Assembly: GCF_012939955.1 (NCBI RefSeq)
Contig: NZ_SPMY01000020.1
Coordinates: 1 to 52,652 of the forward strand
Reading direction: 5' to 3'
Source of the DNA: Candidatus Accumulibacter phosphatis
GTDB taxonomy: Bacteria; Pseudomonadota; Gammaproteobacteria; Burkholderiales; Rhodocyclaceae
Length of the DNA: 52,652 bases
The position numbers and the translations under genes were made by a program. Positions 19,837 to 28,777 of the stretch are shown here, piece after piece. A model generated the notes under the pieces. It did no database searches. It saw only the letters and a program-made list of their open reading frames with translations, and had not been told where the DNA came from. Each line of letters starts with the position of its first letter. Position 1 is the stretch's first letter.

Positions 19837-22017
19837 GCTACCCATTCGAGGAACAGCGCCGCGAGGGGGGGCAGGGTGAGGCGCAGCGAAAACTCGCGCC
19901 CGTGCGCGGCGACTGCTTCGGCGACCAGTCCGTCATGCCCGTTGCCGACGTTGCTGCCGCCGTAGTACTGCGAGTCGGTGTTGATGCGCTCGTAGAACTT
20001 GCCGGCATGCGGCACGCCGATGCGATAGCCTTCGCGAATGACCGGGGTGAAGTTGCCGACGTAGAGCATGGCGCGCGAACGATCACGCGTCCAGCGCACG
20101 AAGGCGACCACCGAATTATCGGCGTCGTCGGCCGCGATCCACTCGAAACCCGCCGGTTCGAAATCGACTTCGTGCAGGGCAGGACGGCTGCGGTAGAGAC
20201 TGTTGAGGTCGCGAACCAGATTGCGGACGCCGGCGTGGTTGGGAAAATCGAGCAAGGCCCAGTCGAGGGAAACGGCTTCATTCCACTCGCTCCACTGGCC
20301 GAATTCGCCGCCCATGAAGAGCAGCTTCTTGCCCGGGTGCGCCCACATGAAGCCGTAGAGCGAACGCAGGTTGGCGAATTTTTGCCAGGTGTCGCCGGGC
20401 ATCTTGTTGATCAGCGAGCCCTTGCCGTGCACCACTTCGTCGTGGGACAGCGGCAGGACGTAATTCTCGGTGAAGGCGTACATCATTCCGAAGCTGAGCT
20501 TGTTGTGATGGTAGCGGCGATAAATCGGGTCCTGCGCCATGTAGGACAGCACGTCGTGCATCCAGCCCATGTTCCACTTGTAGTGGAAACCGAGGCCACC
20601 CATTGACGGCGGTCGACTGACCATCGGCCAGGCGGTCGATTCCTCGGCGTAGGTGTCGGCTGCCGGGTGTTCCTGGCCGAGGGCCTCGTTCATGCGGCGC
20701 AGGAAAGCGACCGCCTCGAGATTCTCGCGACCACCATGCACGTTTGGCAGCCACTGCCCTTCGGAGCGGCTGTAGTCGCGGTAGAGCATCGAGGCCACGG
20801 CATCGACGCGCAGGCCGTCGACGCCGTAACGCTCGATCCAGAACAGCGCGTTGCCGATCAGGTAGTTGCTCACTTCACGACGGCCGAAGTTGTAGATCAG
20901 CGTGCCCCAGTCCTGGTGCATGCCTTCTCGGGGATCGGCGTGTTCGTAGAGGGCATCGCCGTCGAAGCGACTGAGACCGTGCTCGTCGGTCGGGAAATGT
21001 GCCGGTACCCAGTCGACGATGACCCGCAGGCCGGCGTCGTGGCAGGCGCTGACGAACTGGCGGAAGCCGGCCGGGCTGCCGTGACGGGCGGTCGGTGCGT
21101 AGAGCCCGAGCGGCTGATAGCCCCAGGAGCCATCGAAGGGATGTTCGGAAATCGGTAGCAGCTCAAGATGGGTGAAGCCCAGGTCGACGACGTAGGGAAT
21201 CAGCGTTTCGGTCAGGCGTTGCCAGTCGGGAAAGCCGCCATCGTCGGCACGCCGCCAGGAAGCCAGGTGCACTTCGTAGATCGACACTGGCGCGCCGAGC
21301 TGGTCGCCGGCCGGAACGGGGGGCGGCTTCGACCGGTGGTGGCAGGGCGCAGACCACCGAGGCGGTCGACGGCCGCATCTCGGCTTCGAAGCCGTAGGGG
21401 TCGGACTTGAGGGGCAGCAGATGGCCGTGGCGAGAGCGGATTTCATACTTGTAGCGGGCGCCGGCGCCGACGCCAGGCAGGAAGATTTCCCAGGCTCCGC
21501 ATTCGCGGCGCAGGCGCATCGGGTGGCGACGGCCGTCCCAGTTGTTGAAGTCACCGACGACGCTGACCCGCTGGGCGTCAGGCGCCCAGACGGCGAATGC
21601 CGTTCCGGCGACGCCGTCGATTTCGCAGAGGTGCGCGCCGAGGCGCTCGAAGGGACGCAGGTGCGAGCCTTCGGCGAGCAGCCAGACGTCCATCTCGCCG
21701 AGCACCGCCCAGAAACGATAGGGATCCTCGGTTTCCTGGACGCCGTTTTCCCAGGTGATGCGCAGGCGGTAGGCGAAATCGTTGCGACGACGCGGGATGA
21801 CGCCTTCAAAAAACCCCTCGACGCCGTCGATGTCACGTTCCTTGAGTTCAGCGACCTCTTTCCCGCTCTTGGCGTCGAGCACCGCTACCGCCAGCGCCCC
21901 CGGTTGCATGCTGCGCACCCAAAGCCGCTTATCGGCGTCAGTGTGCATCCCGAGGATTGCATAGGGGTTGCCGTGTTCGGCCCGACAAAGAGAAATGATC
22001 TCTGCATTGTCAATCAT
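19833..22017 (-). CDS. glgB: 1,4-alpha-glucan branching enzyme GlgB, interrupted by a one-base frameshift
   Basis: It introduces alpha-1,6 branches into glycogen. The first frame (from 22017) holds the N-terminal domains: [11 protein letters not shown] and the CBM48 segment [21 protein letters not shown]. The second frame holds the GH13 catalytic barrel ([54 protein letters not shown]) and the C-terminal domain. The break is a run of six G at 21318-21323 (CCCCCC on the coding strand). With five C it reads [16 protein letters not shown] and gives one chain of about 727 residues, the normal length. I therefore regard the gene as probably intact in the organism. A composite repeat separates it from glgP, and its stop overlaps the glgX start. 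Confidence 0.92.
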
Positions 22018-22032
22018 TGACGCGTTTCCTCA

Positions 22033-22157
22033 GTTAATGTGAAAGTCGCGCAAGCGACTCACGAAACTCCCTTCTCCCTTGCGGGAGAAGGGGCAGGGGA
22101 AGAGGGAAACGGTCATGACTTTCATGATCTGGGCTGTCTCGATTGTCATGACCGTTA
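22033..22157. repeat. Composite hairpin repeat, copy C
   Basis: This copy is nearly identical to copy A (1-124), with all three modules: the AGTCGC-GCAA-GCGACT hairpin, the cttctccc/gggagaag hairpin, and the 10-bp inverted repeat CGGTCATGAC (22110-22119) with GTCATGACCG (22145-22154). It fills the glgP-glgB intergenic gap almost exactly, ending 8 bp from the glgP stop and starting 16 bp from the glgB start codon. It could protect the upstream message or dampen read-through. Confidence 0.8.
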
Positions 22158-22165
22158 GTGAGTGT

Positions 22166-24601
22166 TCAAAGCTTCCAGGTGTCGTCGGCGTAGTCGCGGA
22201 TCGTCCGATCGGCCGAGAAGGTGCCCATGCCAGCGACGTTGAGAATTGCCTTGCGCTGCCATTCGGCGGGAGTCAGGTAGAGGGCGTCGACGCGCGCCTG
22301 CGTGGCGACATAGTCGGCGTAGTCGGCGAGCAGCAGGTAGTGGTCGCCGTAATGGACCAGGCAGTTGAACACATCGTGATAGCGTCCGCGTTCCCCGGGC
22401 GAGAAGAAGCCGCCGTCGATCCTGTCGAGGGCTTCCTTGAGCGCCGGGTCGTTCTGGTAGAGATCGTTTGGTTGATAGCCGGCCTGCCTGATGGCGGCAA
22501 CCTGTGCCGTGTTGTTGCCGAAAATGAAGATGTTGTCGGCACCGACCTGGTCGCGAATCTCGATATTGGCGCCGTCCTCGGTGCCGATGGTCAGCGCACC
22601 GTTGAGCGAGAGCTTCATGTTGCCGGTGCCCGAGGCTTCGGTGCCGGCGGTTGAGATCTGTTCCGAAAGGTTGGCCGCCGGCATGATCAACTCGGCGACG
22701 GAAACGCCGTAGTTGGGAATGAATGCGACCTGCAGCAGCTCGCGAGTGCGCGGATCCTTGTTCACCACCGCGGCGACATCATTGATCAGCCGGATCACCA
22801 GTTTGGCCATGTGATACGAGGAAGCGGCCTTGCCGGCGAAGATGATGCTGCGTGGTGCGACGCCGGCCGTCTCGCCACGCAGCAGCGCGTTGTAGCGGGT
22901 GATGACGTGCAAGACATTGAGCAACTGCCGCTTGTACTCGTGGATGCGTTTGACCTGGACATCGAAGAGGCTGTTCGGGTCGAGCGTGATGCCCGTTTCG
23001 CGGGCCACGTAGTCGGCCAGGCGCAGCTTGTTGTCGTGCTTCGCGACCGCAAAGGCCTTCCCGAAATCGGCATCGTCGGCGACGCTGCGCAGACCTTCCA
23101 GGCGGTCGAGATCGAGGCGCCACTCCTTGCCGAGGCGCTGGTCGAGTAGCGCCGACAGGCCAGGATTGGACTGCGCCAGCCAGCGCCGCGGCGTGACGCC
23201 GTTGGTTTTGTTGTGAAAGCGTTCCGGGTAAAGGCGGGCAAAGTCGGAGAAAATGGTTTGCACCATGAGGTCCGAATGCAGTTGCGAGACACCGTTGATG
23301 CGGTGGCTGCCGACAATGCTCAGGTGCGCCATGCGAACGCGTTTGTCTTTCTCGTGGCCACTGCCGTCGTCGATCAGCGACACCCGCCGCATGAGATCGA
23401 TATCGCCCGGGTAGAGGCGAGCCACTTCGTCGAGAAACTCCTGATTGATACGGTAGATGATCAGCATGTGGCGCGGCAGCACGCGCTGCATCAGCGTTAC
23501 TTTCCAGGTTTCCAGCGCTTCCGGCATCAGGGTGTGGTTGGTATACGAGAAGATGCGCCGGCATTGCGCCCAGGCGGCATTCCAGCCCATCGCGTGGTCG
23601 TCGACCAGCAGGCGCATCAACTCGGCCACGCCGATCGCCGGGTGCGTGTCGTTGAGGTGGATGGCGACCCTGTCGGCGAGGTTGTCAAAGCGGCCGTGCT
23701 CGTCGTGATGGCGAGTGAGGATGTCCTGCATCGAGGCCGAGACGAAGAAATACTCCTGGCGCAGGCGCAGTTCGCGGCCGGCGGCGGTGCTGTCGTTGGG
23801 GTAGAGGACCCAGGAAATGTTCTCGAAGCGGTTCTTGAATTCGGCGGCACGCTGGTAGTCGCCGGTATTGAAGGCGCCGAGGTCGATCTGCGAGGGTGCC
23901 GCCGCCTTCCACAGGCGCAAGGTACTGACCCGTTCGGTCCCATGACCGGGGATGACGTGGTCGAAAGCCTTGGCTTCGACGGCGTCGGCCGGGTGCCATT
24001 CCGCCCATTCACCACTGTGCTCGGCGCTGCCGCCGAAATGCACCGTATAGTGCTTGCCGGCGCGCGGGAATTCCCAGGGCGAACGATCGTGCACCCAGGC
24101 TTCCGGCTTCTCGACCTGCTGGCCATTGACGATCGACTGGGCGAACATCCCGTACTCGTAGCGTACGCCGTAGCCCCAGGAGGGCAGCCCGAGGGTGGCC
24201 ATCGAATCCAGGAAGCAGGCCGCCAGGCGTCCCAGGCCACCGTTGCCGAGGGCCGCGTCGGGCTCGCATTCCATGACCTCGTTCAGTGACGGACCCGGCG
24301 CGGTGAACACGGTCGCTGCCTGCTCGCGGAGGTCGAGTGCCGACAAGGCGTTGTTCATCGCCCGGCCGATCAGGAATTCCATCGACAGGTAATAGACCCG
24401 CCGTGCCTTGTTTTCACGGTCGGCGTGCTGGGTGTTGACCCAACGTTTTGCCAGTTGCTCGCGGGCCACGTGCGCCAGCGCATGGTAGTACTCCGCCTTG
24501 CCCGCGACATCTCGGTCGGTAGCCACCTGACAGAGCAGCTTGTGGTCGATCTGCGCGCGCAGCGGCTCTGCTTCAGGATTCGATTCAACGGCTTTGGACA
24601 T
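22166..24601 (-). CDS. glgP: Glycogen phosphorylase
   Basis: It releases glucose-1-phosphate from glycogen chain ends using pyridoxal phosphate. The protein has about 811 residues, normal for bacterial GlgP. Family signatures are EPDAALGNGGLGRLAACFLDS (about 90-110), HLNDTHPAIGVAELMRLL, VKRIHEYKRQLLN and the cofactor-binding EASGTGNMKLSLNGALTIG, whose lysine is the PLP site. I chose the ATG at 24601 (MSKAVESNPEAEPL), which follows GGAG. An alternative ATG at 24637 would lie inside the end of glk and add MAFETYYWSTSL. It follows glk directly and is separated from glgB by copy C of the repeat. Confidence 0.95.
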   Translation of the reverse strand: MSKAVESNPEAEPLRAQIDHKLLCQVATDRDVAGKAEYYHALAHVAREQLAKRWVNTQHADRENKARRVYYLSMEFLIGRAMNNALSALDLREQAATVFTAPGPSLNEVMECEPDAALGNGGLGRLAACFLDSMATLGLPSWGYGVRYEYGMFAQSIVNGQQVEKPEAWVHDRSPWEFPRAGKHYTVHFGGSAEHSGEWAEWHPADAVEAKAFDHVIPGHGTERVSTLRLWKAAAPSQIDLGAFNTGDYQRAAEFKNRFENISWVLYPNDSTAAGRELRLRQEYFFVSASMQDILTRHHDEHGRFDNLADRVAIHLNDTHPAIGVAELMRLLVDDHAMGWNAAWAQCRRIFSYTNHTLMPEALETWKVTLMQRVLPRHMLIIYRINQEFLDEVARLYPGDIDLMRRVSLIDDGSGHEKDKRVRMAHLSIVGSHRINGVSQLHSDLMVQTIFSDFARLYPERFHNKTNGVTPRRWLAQSNPGLSALLDQRLGKEWRLDLDRLEGLRSVADDADFGKAFAVAKHDNKLRLADYVARETGITLDPNSLFDVQVKRIHEYKRQLLNVLHVITRYNALLRGETAGVAPRSIIFAGKAASSYHMAKLVIRLINDVAAVVNKDPRTRELLQVAFIPNYGVSVAELIMPAANLSEQISTAGTEASGTGNMKLSLNGALTIGTEDGANIEIRDQVGADNIFIFGNNTAQVAAIRQAGYQPNDLYQNDPALKEALDRIDGGFFSPGERGRYHDVFNCLVHYGDHYLLLADYADYVATQARVDALYLTPAEWQRKAILNVAGMGTFSADRTIRDYADDTWKL

Positions 24602-24626
24602 CAGGGAAGTACTCCAGTAGTAGGTT

Positions 24627-25631
24627 TCAAAGGCCATGCTCACTGTCGGCCAGGGCATGGGCGGCGCCCAGCAAGGCTGGCGTAGGCGAGAGCATTACAT
24701 AGGTCGGGATTGCGGCCAAGTAGGCAGCGAAGCGCCCCTTGGTCTCGAAGCGGGCGCGAAAGGGTGATCGCTCGAAGCGCTCGCCGAGGCGAGGAATAAT
24801 ACCACCGCCAATATAGACGCCACCCTGGGCGCCCAGCGTCAGGGCCAGATTCCCGGCCAGCGAGCCGAGCATTGCGCAGAAGGTGTCGAGCACCGCGCTG
24901 CACTGGACATCTTCGTTGGCCAGCGCGCGGGTGACGATCTCGACGGTGCTCAGGGCTTCGCTGGCCCGGCCGTCGACTTCGGCGACCAGGTGATTGAGCA
25001 GCGGCAGGCCGCTTCCGGAAAGCAGGCGCTCGGCCGACACGTGCTGCAGTTCCCGCCAGGCGAGGCCGAGAATCGCCGCCTCGCGCCCGTCGGCGGGTGC
25101 CAGCGAGCAGTGCCCGCCTTCGCCGCTCAACGCCTGCCAGTGGCCGCGATCGAAGAGCAGGCCGGAGACGCCGAGGCCGGTACCGGGACCGAGTACGGCC
25201 TTGGCTGCCAGCGCGACGCTGCGCCCGCCGCCGACCTGCCGCAGGTCGCTCGCCGCAATCCGCGGCAGGGATAGGGCCAGGGCGGTGAAGTCGTTGAGCA
25301 GGAGCAGGCGATGCAGCCCAAGGCGCGCCTGTATCTCGTCGCGCGAGAAGGTCCACGCGGCGTTGGTCAGGCGGATCACGGGTTCATGGACCGGCGCCGC
25401 CAGGGCGATTGCCGCGGCACGCAAGCCAGGGCAGGCGACCTCGGCGAGATAGGCCTCGATGGCCTCGATCGGGCCGGCAAAGTCGGCGACGGCGAGAATG
25501 CGCACCTGCTGCGGCGTGCCACTCTCGTCGAGCAGGGCGAAGCGCGCGCGGGTGCCACCGATGTCGGCGACCAGCAGCGCGGTGGAAGCGGTGGAAGCGG
25601 AAAGGGAGGGGAAAGGGGAGAGGGAGTCCAT
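24627..25631 (-). CDS. glk: Glucokinase
   Basis: It phosphorylates glucose with ATP to glucose-6-phosphate. The 334-residue protein is a bacterial Glk of the ROK-unrelated E. coli type. The phosphate-binding loop is VADIGGTRARFAL (about 21-33), the catalytic aspartate lies in LLLNDFTALA, ATP binding in LGPGTGLGVSGL, and GEGGHCSLAP and VYIGGGIIPRL are also present. The first ~17 residues are Ser/Pro-rich and may not be translated. It is the first gene of the minus-strand glycogen cluster, which suits re-phosphorylation of glucose released during glycogen breakdown. Confidence 0.95.
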   Translation of the reverse strand: MDSLSPFPSLSASTASTALLVADIGGTRARFALLDESGTPQQVRILAVADFAGPIEAIEAYLAEVACPGLRAAAIALAAPVHEPVIRLTNAAWTFSRDEIQARLGLHRLLLLNDFTALALSLPRIAASDLRQVGGGRSVALAAKAVLGPGTGLGVSGLLFDRGHWQALSGEGGHCSLAPADGREAAILGLAWRELQHVSAERLLSGSGLPLLNHLVAEVDGRASEALSTVEIVTRALANEDVQCSAVLDTFCAMLGSLAGNLALTLGAQGGVYIGGGIIPRLGERFERSPFRARFETKGRFAAYLAAIPTYVMLSPTPALLGAAHALADSEHGL

Positions 25632-26033
25632 GGAGCGGCGTCGGAGAGAGCTGCGGCTGACGCTCGCCCCTTTGCTGGCAAGGCGGCTACAGCTTCGCGA
25701 GGAAAATGCCCGGAGGGCGGTAAGCGCGGGCCGGGGCGTGAATTCTCGCCCCCGCTGCTGCGCCGATCAAAGAGCCATGTTGCCAGGCCGGACGATCCTC
25801 GTCGAACGAGTGCAAGCCTTTCCGGAGTCTGTCGGTTCGACGCGCATTCTGTCAAGCGCGAAGCGCAGCGGCCACGCTGCAGTCCGGCCCCGTTTGCAGC
25901 CAAGCGGCTCGCGGAGCCGTACAATCAGCAAGGCTGTCCGGTGATCGGCGCAGCCATCGCCCAAGCATTCGCCGCTGCGCTGGCGTCGGCAAAGTGTTTA
26001 CCTGTGTGTTGTTTACCTGCCCGAGGAACCGCA
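25632..26033. other. Divergent intergenic region between glk and the FAD oxidase gene
   Basis: It should carry the two opposing promoters. I see no gene in it. The plus-strand frame of the oxidase runs open through the whole stretch and into glk antisense, but the composition is arginine-rich and unlike the protein that follows. No clear -35/-10 pairs or palindromes stood out. Confidence 0.4.
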
Positions 26034-27452
26034 GTGAAATCTGCCCGTCATGCGTCCCTGATCAGCCAGTTTGCCGAAGTCATCGGCGCCGAGCATGTTT
26101 TGAGCAGCGACGAGGCGATGTCTGCCCATCTCGGCGACTGGCGTGGACGCTATCGCGGCGCCGCCATTTGTGTTGTGCGTCCGGCTACCACTGCGGAGGT
26201 GTCGGCGGTGGTCCGCGCCTGTGCGCAGGCCGGCGTGGCGATGCTGCCGCAGGGCGGCAATACCAGCCTCTGTGGCGCGGCGACGCCGGGACCGGAAGGC
26301 GACACGGTGCTGATCAGCCTGAGTCGGCTCAGGCGTCTGCGGGCGATCGATCCGGAAAATAACACCATGACCGTCGAGGCCGGCTGTGTGCTGCAGACCT
26401 TGCAGGAGGCGGCGGCGCAGGCCGGACGCCTGTTTCCCCTGTCGCTGGCCGCCGAAGGAAGCTGTCAGATTGGCGGCAATCTGTCGACCAACGCGGGCGG
26501 GGTGCAGGTCCTGCGCTACGGCAATACCCGTGACTTGACCCTGGGTCTGGAAGTGGTGCTGCCCAGCGGCGAGATCTGGGATGGCTTGCGTGCTCTGCGC
26601 AAGGACAACACCGGCTACGATCTGAAGCACTTGTTCATCGGCGCCGAAGGTACGCTGGGAATCATCACCGCCGCGGTTCTGAAGCTCTTTCCCTTGCCAC
26701 GGGCCAGGGCGACGGCCTGGTTGGCGATTGCTTCGCCGGCGCTGGCGGTGCGTCTGCTCGGCGACCTCCAGGCCCGCTTCGGCGCCCTGCTGACTGCCTG
26801 CGAGCTGGTCTCGGACGTCGCTCTCGGTTTGGTGTGCAAGCATTTTCCAACGGCCCAGGCCGGCTTCTCGGCAAGTCCCTGGTATCTGCTTGTCGAACTC
26901 TCCGGTGGCGATGACGATTCGTCGCGACGGCAAGCGTTCGAGGCTTTTCTTGCCGAGGCCCTGGAAAGTGGCACGATCAGCGACGCGGTCGTCGCGCAGA
27001 GTGGCGAGCAGGCGCAGCGTCTGTGGGCCTTGCGCGAGCATATCGGCGAAGCGCAGAAGATCGAGGGACTGAGTATCAAGCACGACGTCTCGGTACCGAT
27101 TTCGCGCATTCCGGAGTTCGTTGAGCGCGCAGGACGAGAGCTGGCACAAGCGTTTCCCGATATCCGCATCGTCGCTTTCGGGCACCTCGGTGACGGCAAC
27201 CTGCACTACAACCAGTCGCAAGCGGCAGTCGGCGAGAACGCCGTCTTCATCGCCGCGCAGGCGGCCGTCAACCGCATCGTTTATGAGTTGGTGCACGAGC
27301 TCGGCGGCAGCATCAGCGCCGAACACGGCATCGGGCAACTGAAGCGCGAAGAGTTGCTGCGCTACAAGAGCGCCGTCGAGATGGAGATGATGCGCGCAAT
27401 CAAGCGGACGCTCGATCCACAGGGCTTGATGAATCCCGGCAAGGTGCTCTGA
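26034..27452 (+). CDS. FAD-binding oxidoreductase, GlcD / D-2-hydroxyglutarate dehydrogenase type
   Basis: The 472-residue flavoprotein oxidises a 2-hydroxy acid. The FAD_binding_4 domain (about 40-180) shows PQGGNTSLCGAATP and the GSCQIGGNLSTNAGG loop. The C-terminal FAD-oxidase domain shows the metal/substrate segment GHLGDGNLHYNQ and EHGIGQLKREEL, then DPQGLMNPGKVL. These features fit D-lactate, glycolate or D-2-hydroxyglutarate dehydrogenases; no glcE/glcF partners lie beside it, which favours a stand-alone D-2-hydroxyglutarate or D-lactate type enzyme. The start is the GTG at 26034, with GAGGA 6 bp upstream and the protein's conserved part beginning soon after. The frame is open 723 bp further upstream, but without protein-like content. 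Confidence 0.88.
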   Translation: MKSARHASLISQFAEVIGAEHVLSSDEAMSAHLGDWRGRYRGAAICVVRPATTAEVSAVVRACAQAGVAMLPQGGNTSLCGAATPGPEGDTVLISLSRLRRLRAIDPENNTMTVEAGCVLQTLQEAAAQAGRLFPLSLAAEGSCQIGGNLSTNAGGVQVLRYGNTRDLTLGLEVVLPSGEIWDGLRALRKDNTGYDLKHLFIGAEGTLGIITAAVLKLFPLPRARATAWLAIASPALAVRLLGDLQARFGALLTACELVSDVALGLVCKHFPTAQAGFSASPWYLLVELSGGDDDSSRRQAFEAFLAEALESGTISDAVVAQSGEQAQRLWALREHIGEAQKIEGLSIKHDVSVPISRIPEFVERAGRELAQAFPDIRIVAFGHLGDGNLHYNQSQAAVGENAVFIAAQAAVNRIVYELVHELGGSISAEHGIGQLKREELLRYKSAVEMEMMRAIKRTLDPQGLMNPGKVL

Positions 27453-27469
27453 GCCTTGCCTTGCAGCAA

Positions 27470-28345
27470 TCAGTGGACGGTCGGTGGCGTATCGGCAGAG
27501 GACGGGTGGGCAGCGAAAAGTTCGTCGATGGCCTGCGCGTCGAAGCGGTATTCGCGATTGCAGATATCGTCCTTGATGAGCACTTCGCCCTGCTCCTGGA
27601 GCGCCGCATAGATCTCTTCGCGGCCGAGCGAAAGCAGCAGCGAACGTACTTTTTCCCAGTCCTCCGGACAGTTGTGGACAACCGGTCGGGCCGGGAACAG
27701 GCGCACCGTTTCTTCGCCAAAGAGACGCCGCAGCAGTTCTTCGGCGGGCAGCGAGAGCAGCTCGCTCGACTTGACCGTTGCGGCCAGCGCTTCGATGCGC
27801 GTCCAGCCGTCGGCGTCGCGCTGCTCGGCGGTCGGAAGTCGCTGCAGGACGAGCCCGGCTGCGCCGTCCGCGGAAGCGGCGAGAAACAGGCGTGCAGGCA
27901 ACTGCTCGGACTGCGCCAGGTAGTGCTCGAAGATTTCGGCAATGCTGTCGCCGGCGAGCGGCACGATGCTTTGGTAGGGCTCGCGCATCGACGGCATGTC
28001 CAGTACCAGTTGCAGCTGCCCGTCGCCGAGCAGCTCGGCCGCCGAGCCGTGGTCGATGGCGGCTGTGCATTTGGCCATGCCGCGGATCTGCAGCTGTTCG
28101 TTGCAGTCGATGACCAACAGCGAGAGCGCGCCGTTGCCGCGCACTTGAATGGTCAGCCGGCCCGGTTGTTTGAGCTTGTCGCCGAGCAATAGGGTGGTGG
28201 CGGTCATTTCGCCAAGCAGGCAGGCGACCGGCGCCGGATAGTCGCGCTGGTCGAGCATCTGCCGCCAGGCCGGACCCAGGCGGACGACGGCCCCGGCGAT
28301 GTCGAGCTCTTCGAGCAGAAAGCGGCTGAGGGTGTCGTTAATCAT
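27470..28345 (-). CDS. hslO: Redox-type chaperone Hsp33 with an altered zinc site
   Basis: Hsp33 is a cytosolic holdase switched on by oxidation of four zinc-bound cysteines. The 291-residue protein has the family core (SRFLLEELDIAGAVVRLG, LLGEMTATTLLLGDKLKQPG, LTIQVRGNGALSLLVID). In the C-terminal switch domain the usual CxC...CxxC is HNC (in VVHNCPEDWEKV) and DDIC (in IKDDICNREYRFD): the first cysteine of each pair is replaced, by His and Asp. A His/Cys/Asp/Cys site might still bind zinc but could not form the two normal disulfides. Its start overlaps the stop of the ArsC/YffB-like gene by 4 bp. Confidence 0.9.
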   Translation of the reverse strand: MINDTLSRFLLEELDIAGAVVRLGPAWRQMLDQRDYPAPVACLLGEMTATTLLLGDKLKQPGRLTIQVRGNGALSLLVIDCNEQLQIRGMAKCTAAIDHGSAAELLGDGQLQLVLDMPSMREPYQSIVPLAGDSIAEIFEHYLAQSEQLPARLFLAASADGAAGLVLQRLPTAEQRDADGWTRIEALAATVKSSELLSLPAEELLRRLFGEETVRLFPARPVVHNCPEDWEKVRSLLLSLGREEIYAALQEQGEVLIKDDICNREYRFDAQAIDELFAAHPSSADTPPTVH

Positions 28346-28749
28346 TCTGTTTGCGTGGTTTCCGGGAGCGCCATCAAGTCCATCAACTCGCTGGCATAGC
28401 GTTGGCTATCGAAGCCGACCAGCAACTGGTCGCCGCAATCGATCACCGGTCGTTTGATCAGGCTCGGATGCGCCGCCATCAGCCGCAGTGCCCGGCTTTC
28501 GTCGATGTTGCGGCGTTGTTCTTCGGCGAGCTTTCGCCACGTCGTGCCGCGGGTGTTGAGCAGCAGCTTCCAGCCACAACGCTGGCTCCACGCGGCGAGC
28601 TGGTCTGCGCTGATCTCTTGTTGGCGGTAGTCCACGAACTCGAAAGCGAGGCCATGATCGTTCAGCCAGGTAAAGGCTTTCTTCATGGTGTCGCAATTCC
28701 TGATGCCGAAGATGCGTAGGCGGCGCGGCGAATGCTGGTCGGCGGTCAT
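28342..28749 (-). CDS. ArsC/Spx/YffB family protein
   Basis: The 135-residue thioredoxin-fold protein has the family's opening RRLRIFGIRNCDTMKKAFTWL, with a single active cysteine (Cys19), then LNTRGTTWRKL and HPSLIKRPVIDCGDQLLVGF. It fits the YffB-type arsenate-reductase-like branch rather than a true arsenate reductase, and no ars genes are nearby. The ATG at 28749 begins just before the conserved part; a slightly longer start (28773) is possible but would overlap the nadA gene. Its stop overlaps the hslO start (ATGA), linking a thiol-active protein to a redox chaperone. Confidence 0.85.
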   Translation of the reverse strand: MTADQHSPRRLRIFGIRNCDTMKKAFTWLNDHGLAFEFVDYRQQEISADQLAAWSQRCGWKLLLNTRGTTWRKLAEEQRRNIDESRALRLMAAHPSLIKRPVIDCGDQLLVGFDSQRYASELMDLMALPETTQTE

Positions 28750-28777
28750 TTGTTTCGGGGCTGGCGAGCCCAAAGTC

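Noticed and set aside
25311-26033. 723-bp in-frame 5' extension of the FAD oxidase gene
   Set aside because: It runs antisense through glk and has arginine/glycine-rich composition without any motif; a GTG with a GAGGA site at 26034 sits right before the conserved protein.
26013-28070. 685-codon minus-strand open frame opposite the FAD oxidase and overlapping hslO
   Set aside because: It spans two real genes in the wrong frame and shows only His/Arg/Gln-rich sequence without motifs.
28342-28749. True arsenate reductase
   Set aside because: The thioredoxin-fold family matches, but the sequence is closer to the YffB-type branch and no other ars gene is present.
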